Source: Neisseriaceae bacterium
GTDB lineage: Bacteria > Pseudomonadota > Gammaproteobacteria > Burkholderiales > UBA11063
Reading direction: 5' to 3'
Assembly: GCA_947470205.1 (NCBI GenBank)
Contig: CANISK010000044.1
Location: forward strand, 1-9,194
DNA length: 9,194 nucleotides
The notes below the pieces were generated by a model. It was not told where the DNA came from, searched no databases, and saw nothing but the letters and a program-made list of their open reading frames with translations. Positions within the stretch are counted from its first letter, which is position 1. Each line of letters begins with the position of its first letter. The translations under genes were made by a program, and so were the position numbers. Shown one piece after another: positions 6,642 through 9,194 of the stretch.

Positions 6642-7234
6642 GTATCTTTCTTAGTGTAACTACCTATTGGTACATTACGGTATCTTAAATAATTATACAA
6701 CGTGACTTTAGCTATTCCTAATTGCTTAGCAATCTGATTAACACTTATTTTGCCTTCTTTATATAAAGTCTCAGCTGCACAAGCCAATGATTGAGCCTCT
6801 AAAGATAAACCCTTAGGCTTTCCACCAAGACGACCACGAGCACGTGCCGCATTTAAACCAGCCATAGTGCGTTCTTGTATTAAATCTCGCTCAAATTCAG
6901 CGAGGGAGGCAAACATATTAAAAATTAAGCGACCTTGAGGTGTTGTGGTATCAATATGATCATTTAAGCTTTTAAGTCCTACTTCCTGTTTAATAAACTG
7001 ATTTATCAAATCAACCAAATTTTTTAATGACCTACCTAAACGGTCTAATTTCCAAATAATAATTACATCACCTTTTCGTAGGCTTGTAATCATTGCCTGT
7101 AATTGTACTCGTTCTGATTTGACACTACTAATAATTTCACTGTAAATTTTTTCGCACCCTTCTTTTTTAAGTGCATCAATTTGTAAATCTAAATTTTGAT
7201 CTTTGGTGGAGACTCTGGCATACCCTATTTTCAT
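6638..7234 (-). CDS. tnpR: Serine resolvase 1, Pin/Gin-like subgroup (198 aa)
   Basis: This serine recombinase is expected to resolve TnpA-generated cointegrates. It has MKIGYARVST with R7 and nucleophile S9, WKLDRLGRS (D64, R65, R68), the long helix E AEFERDLIQERT, and a C-terminal helix-turn-helix (about 158-188, VNQIAKQLGIAKVTLYNYL). The sequence style (MKIGYARVSTKDQN, LDRLGRSLKNL) is nearer to Pin/Gin invertases and the resolvases resembling them than to Tn21 TnpR, so it is not a recent copy of the resolvase at 2212-2784. It is embedded between nuclease A and tnpA with ATGA overlaps at both ends. A DNA-inverting role cannot be excluded, but the location beside tnpA favours resolution. A candidate binding region lies upstream of the operon at 8417-8504. 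Confidence 0.93.
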   Translation of the reverse strand: MKIGYARVSTKDQNLDLQIDALKKEGCEKIYSEIISSVKSERVQLQAMITSLRKGDVIIIWKLDRLGRSLKNLVDLINQFIKQEVGLKSLNDHIDTTTPQGRLIFNMFASLAEFERDLIQERTMAGLNAARARGRLGGKPKGLSLEAQSLACAAETLYKEGKISVNQIAKQLGIAKVTLYNYLRYRNVPIGSYTKKDT

Positions 7235-8355
7235 AACTCCTCCACAGGATTAGATTTTTCAAGACGTTTAAATTCTTCTAATTCCCGCTTTAGTTCTGTT
7301 TCTAATTGTTCTACAGTAGGCAAATTAAATTGATACGTGCTTGCAAATATTTGTTTTGCATTATCACCTAAAAAATATTCAACCATTTTATCTTTTTTCT
7401 TTGTACAAAGAATTAGCCCAATGGTGGGGTTATCATTTGCCATTTTTATTTCTTTGTCGAAATAATTAACATATAATTGCATTTGCCCAAGATCAGCATG
7501 TGACAGCGTATGGGTTTTTATGTCCAGAATAATAAAGCATTTTAAAATGTAGTTGTAAAAAACTAAATCGCAATAATAATGGTCACTATCAAACGTTATA
7601 CGTTTTTGCCTACCAACAAAAGCAAAACCACGCCCAAGCTCTAACATGAAGTGTTGCAAATTATTAATTAGAGCTTGTTCTAATTTAGATTCAACTAACT
7701 TATGAGATTCTGGGATATCTAAAAACTCTAGTACCAGTGGTTCTTTAATAGTATCCTCTGGTTTAGTAACTTCATGTCCAGCGCAGGCTAATCGCAAAAA
7801 CTGCTCCTTGTTTCTACTTTTAGCTAACCTATCAAATAATAGGCTACCGATTTGTCGCTCTAATTCACGACCAGACCAACTATTTTTTTCAGATTCTATT
7901 GCGTAAAAATTACGGGCTTCCTTGCTATTAACTCGCATAAGGGCACGATAGTGTATCCATCCAAGATTTTTACTTAATGATGGTTTAGATTCACCACGCA
8001 CTGCGTGGTGAATTGGTAGGTGATGATAAATTATATAAAACTGTCTAGCATCACGTAGTGTGGAAACACTAAAACCTCTCCCGTGAGATTTAGTTAATTT
8101 TTCTGAAACATTTTTTAGCACAGATGCTCCATATTCAGCTCTCATATTCCCATTTTGCTCAACCTCTACAATATCTCTCCCAGTTAACCAATACGCTTTA
8201 ACCATACCAACATCAATTGAATACTGTATATCTTTGCGAGCCTCTGTGATATGCTGTGATATTTTTTGATACAATTGCTCAATATGTACATTTATATCAA
8301 TCAAATTAGTTTCAGTTGTTGATACCTTTTTTAATGCTTTTTTCATGATTATCAT
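7231..8355 (-). CDS. yhcG: DUF1016/YhcG-type PD-(D/E)XK nuclease A, full length (374 aa)
   Basis: This is a complete DUF1016 protein, with a family-typical length and layout close to my recollection of E. coli YhcG. The N-terminal DUF1016 domain (about 22-185) includes YWLTGRDIVE, AEYGASVLK, GRGFSVSTLRDARQFY and LGWIHYRALMRV. The C-terminal nuclease domain (about 205-350) includes ELGRGFAFVGRQ, D263 (CDLVFYN), D278-I-K280, GQMQLYV and TIGLILCTKKKD. The catalytic D-x-K is the variant used by the YhcG subgroup, whereas nuclease B has E-x-K. The family's biological role is not settled. It is the first gene of the operon, and its stop overlaps the resolvase 1 start (ATGA), so it is made together with the transposition proteins. 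The start may be ATG 8355 or ATG 8346; neither has a clear Shine-Dalgarno site. Residues 112-131 look longer than in E. coli YhcG and contain a palindrome. Confidence 0.9.
   Translation of the reverse strand: MIIMKKALKKVSTTETNLIDINVHIEQLYQKISQHITEARKDIQYSIDVGMVKAYWLTGRDIVEVEQNGNMRAEYGASVLKNVSEKLTKSHGRGFSVSTLRDARQFYIIYHHLPIHHAVRGESKPSLSKNLGWIHYRALMRVNSKEARNFYAIESEKNSWSGRELERQIGSLLFDRLAKSRNKEQFLRLACAGHEVTKPEDTIKEPLVLEFLDIPESHKLVESKLEQALINNLQHFMLELGRGFAFVGRQKRITFDSDHYYCDLVFYNYILKCFIILDIKTHTLSHADLGQMQLYVNYFDKEIKMANDNPTIGLILCTKKKDKMVEYFLGDNAKQIFASTYQFNLPTVEQLETELKRELEEFKRLEKSNPVEEL
7989..8013. repeat. Perfect 12-bp inverted repeat inside nuclease A
   Basis: ATTCACCACGCA (7989-8000), a single central C, then the exact reverse complement (8002-8013). 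It encodes PIHHAVRGES, just upstream of the LGWIHYR motif, which aligns with PWGH in nuclease B. It is richer in G+C than its surroundings. It could be a small inserted palindromic element, a regulatory mRNA hairpin, or a protein binding site. Confidence 0.9.
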
Positions 8356-8416
8356 TTTAAAAATGTTTAAATTAATCTGTAATAAATGAAATTACAAACT
8401 TTATTAAGAATAACCA

Positions 8417-8446
8417 GTATTATATACCATTTTTGATGTATAATAC
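8417..8446. promoter_or_regulatory. Candidate resolvase site I / divergent promoter
   Basis: GTATTATA and TATAATAC form an 8-bp dyad bounding a 30-bp site; the inner 28-bp span equals the size of Tn3 res subsite I. Each arm holds a TATAAT-type -10 box on opposite strands: minus 8424-8419, facing nuclease A with a leader of about 60 nt, and plus 8439-8444, facing the acetyltransferase gene. No good -35 boxes were found. In Tn3 elements, resolvase bound at res also represses the flanking genes, so one site could do both jobs. Assignment is by size, symmetry and position only. Confidence 0.45.
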
Positions 8447-8464
8447 GGGCTATATTTAACTTAT

Positions 8465-8504
8465 TAAAAAGTTTAACAAAACGACCGTTATTTTAAACTT
8501 TTTA
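8465..8504. promoter_or_regulatory. Candidate accessory resolvase subsite (dyad)
   Basis: TAAAAAGTTTA (8465-8475) and TAAACTTTTTA (8494-8504) are exact reverse complements separated by 18 bp. The dyad begins 19 bp after the 8417-8446 site. The scale resembles res subsite II of Tn3 (about 34 bp), and two or three subsites side by side is the usual res layout. A weaker dyad, TGTAAT/ATTACA (8378-8383 and 8391-8396), lies on the other side. An operator for the acetyltransferase gene is an alternative. Confidence 0.35.
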
Positions 8505-8527
8505 TAAATGACAATTTTGGGGCAACA

Positions 8528-9037
8528 ATGAAGCTAGAAGTGCTTAAAGCAAAAGAAGAACAAAAACCTATTTTAGCAAATTTATTAGAATTATATGCGT
8601 ATGATTTTACAGAATTTTGTGATTTTGATATTGGTAATAATGGTTTCTATGGGTATGAATATTTGCCACTTTATTGGACTGATCAAAACCGATTTCCATA
8701 TTTAATATATGTTGAAAATAAATTGGCTGGATTTGTGTTTGTGCAAAAAGGTTCTCCAATATCTAAAGATACTGAAGTATGGGATATAGCAGAATTTTTT
8801 ATTATGAAAAAATATAAAAGACAGGGGGTTGGTACTGCTGTTGCTCTTAAAATATGGCAGCAGTTTAATGGAGATTGGCAAGTTAGAGTACTGGCTGAGA
8901 ATCAAATTGCTAAATCATTTTGGCTGCAAGCGATTAAAAAATTTACGTCGGAAGTTCCTGCTGAAACTAATATAAAAATCAAAAAAGATGATTGGATTAT
9001 TTATAATTTTGAAGCAAAAGCAATTACTAAACTGTAG
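8528..9037 (+). CDS. GNAT-family N-acetyltransferase (169 aa)
   Basis: This probably transfers an acetyl group from acetyl-CoA to an unidentified substrate in the cytoplasm. The acetyl-CoA binding motif A is at about 86-110: a beta strand (DIAEFFIM), then YKRQGVGTAVALKIW, where the usual R/Q-x-x-G-x-G/A loop starts with Lys. Motif B follows (VRVLAENQIAKSFW, 119-132). Length is normal for a single GNAT domain. The protein resembles the COG5628-like predicted acetyltransferases; a resistance or toxin role cannot be read from sequence. It is divergent from the transposon operon across 172 bp. GGGG at 8519-8522 is a weak ribosome binding site. It could be transposon cargo, or the flanking host gene into which the transposon inserted. 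Confidence 0.88.
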   Translation: MKLEVLKAKEEQKPILANLLELYAYDFTEFCDFDIGNNGFYGYEYLPLYWTDQNRFPYLIYVENKLAGFVFVQKGSPISKDTEVWDIAEFFIMKKYKRQGVGTAVALKIWQQFNGDWQVRVLAENQIAKSFWLQAIKKFTSEVPAETNIKIKKDDWIIYNFEAKAITKL

Positions 9038-9099
9038 GTATTTATTATCAAATTTAGGAGGTTATAAAAAATAATTGCTACCATTAAGCATATTATGTA

Positions 9100-9133
9100 A
9101 TAATAACGTCCGACTTATTAAGAACGTTATTAT
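9100..9133. repeat. 10-bp dyad downstream of the acetyltransferase gene
   Basis: ATAATAACGT (9100-9109) and ACGTTATTAT (9124-9133) are exact reverse complements with a 14-nt spacer. There is no GC-rich stem or T-tract, so it is not a convincing terminator. It ends 2 bp before a possible start codon at 9136 and could be an operator for a gene beyond the window. Confidence 0.5.
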
Positions 9134-9135
9134 AC

Positions 9136-9194
9136 ATGGAATTTATAAAAATGTCTAGCAATATTATTAGTAGAAATCAGAAAATAGCAACCAT
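9136..9194 (+). CDS. Possible start of a gene running off the right edge
   Basis: From ATG 9136 the frame stays open for 19 codons to the window end (MEFIKMSSNIISRNQKIAT). A second in-frame ATG at 9151 has GGAA nine bases upstream and may be the real start. There is no recognisable motif, and an open run of this length occurs by chance, so this is tentative. An AGGAGG at 9056-9061 has no suitable start codon behind it. Confidence 0.25.
   Translation, partial: MEFIKMSSNIISRNQKIAT

Larger units (their letters stand above)
2212..8355 (-). mobile_element. Tn3-family transposon core with two DUF1016 nucleases and two resolvases
   Basis: Five co-directional, overlapping or abutting genes form one apparent operon: nuclease A, resolvase 1, TnpA, nuclease B (truncated), resolvase 2. 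TnpA and a serine resolvase are the defining genes of the Tn3 family, which moves by replicative transposition through cointegrates. The interval given is the gene block only. I found no 38-bp GGGG-type inverted repeats pairing across it, so the true ends may have decayed, may lie outside the window, or may have been lost in a recombination that joined two related elements at the tnpA/nuclease B junction. Confidence 0.8.

Noticed and set aside
8702..8905. Minus-strand open frame of 67 codons
   Set aside because: It is the antisense of the acetyltransferase gene, whose own motifs are clear.
9056..9080. AGGAGG as the ribosome binding site of a small gene
   Set aside because: No ATG or GTG follows at a usable distance; the first TTG is too far and its frame closes after about 27 codons.

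Overview
The window is an AT-rich stretch of bacterial DNA (roughly one third G+C by eye) made mostly of mobile-element material. Gene style and element content (IS200/IS605 and Rpn-type relics, Tn3 family, Shine-Dalgarno-like sites) suggest a proteobacterium, possibly a host-associated lineage with many decayed elements, but nothing here fixes the taxon. No ribosomal, tRNA or CRISPR feature was seen.

Left third (1-2211): an accessory patchwork. A 76-bp sequence occurs twice as a direct repeat (1-76 and 1942-2017). Between the copies lie a MITE-like palindromic element (242-491), one intact gene for a small exported protein of unknown function (582-1328, minus), the 3' end of an IS200/IS605-type tnpB with its right-end hairpin (1408-1723), and a short N-terminal fragment that looks like an Rpn-family (PD-(D/E)XK) nuclease/transposase (1742-1870). 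The last two meet at a perfect 36-bp inverted repeat with a 7-nt loop. A GC-rich structured element (2086-2149) precedes the transposon.

Centre (2212-8355, all minus strand): five tightly packed or overlapping genes, transcribed as full-length DUF1016/YhcG-type nuclease (A), serine resolvase 1, Tn3-family transposase TnpA (DDE residues D697, D769, E901), a second DUF1016 nuclease (B) lacking its N-terminal region, and serine resolvase 2 (Tn21/Tn501 type). The first three are joined by ATGA stop/start overlaps. The nuclease-resolvase pair thus appears twice, once on each side of tnpA, and its members belong to different subgroups, so it is not a simple duplication. This is the main candidate for an under-described system: a Tn3-family transposon with DUF1016 nucleases built into its transposition operon. 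No matching Tn3 terminal repeats were found, so the boundaries are unknown.

Right end (8356-9194): a 172-bp divergent intergenic region with two dyads sized like serine-resolvase subsites (candidate res/operator with back-to-back -10 boxes), then a plus-strand GNAT acetyltransferase (8528-9037), another dyad, and possibly the start of a further gene running off the edge. The likely scheme is that resolvase binds the divergent region, represses its own operon and resolves cointegrates made by TnpA; the role of the nucleases in this is unknown.
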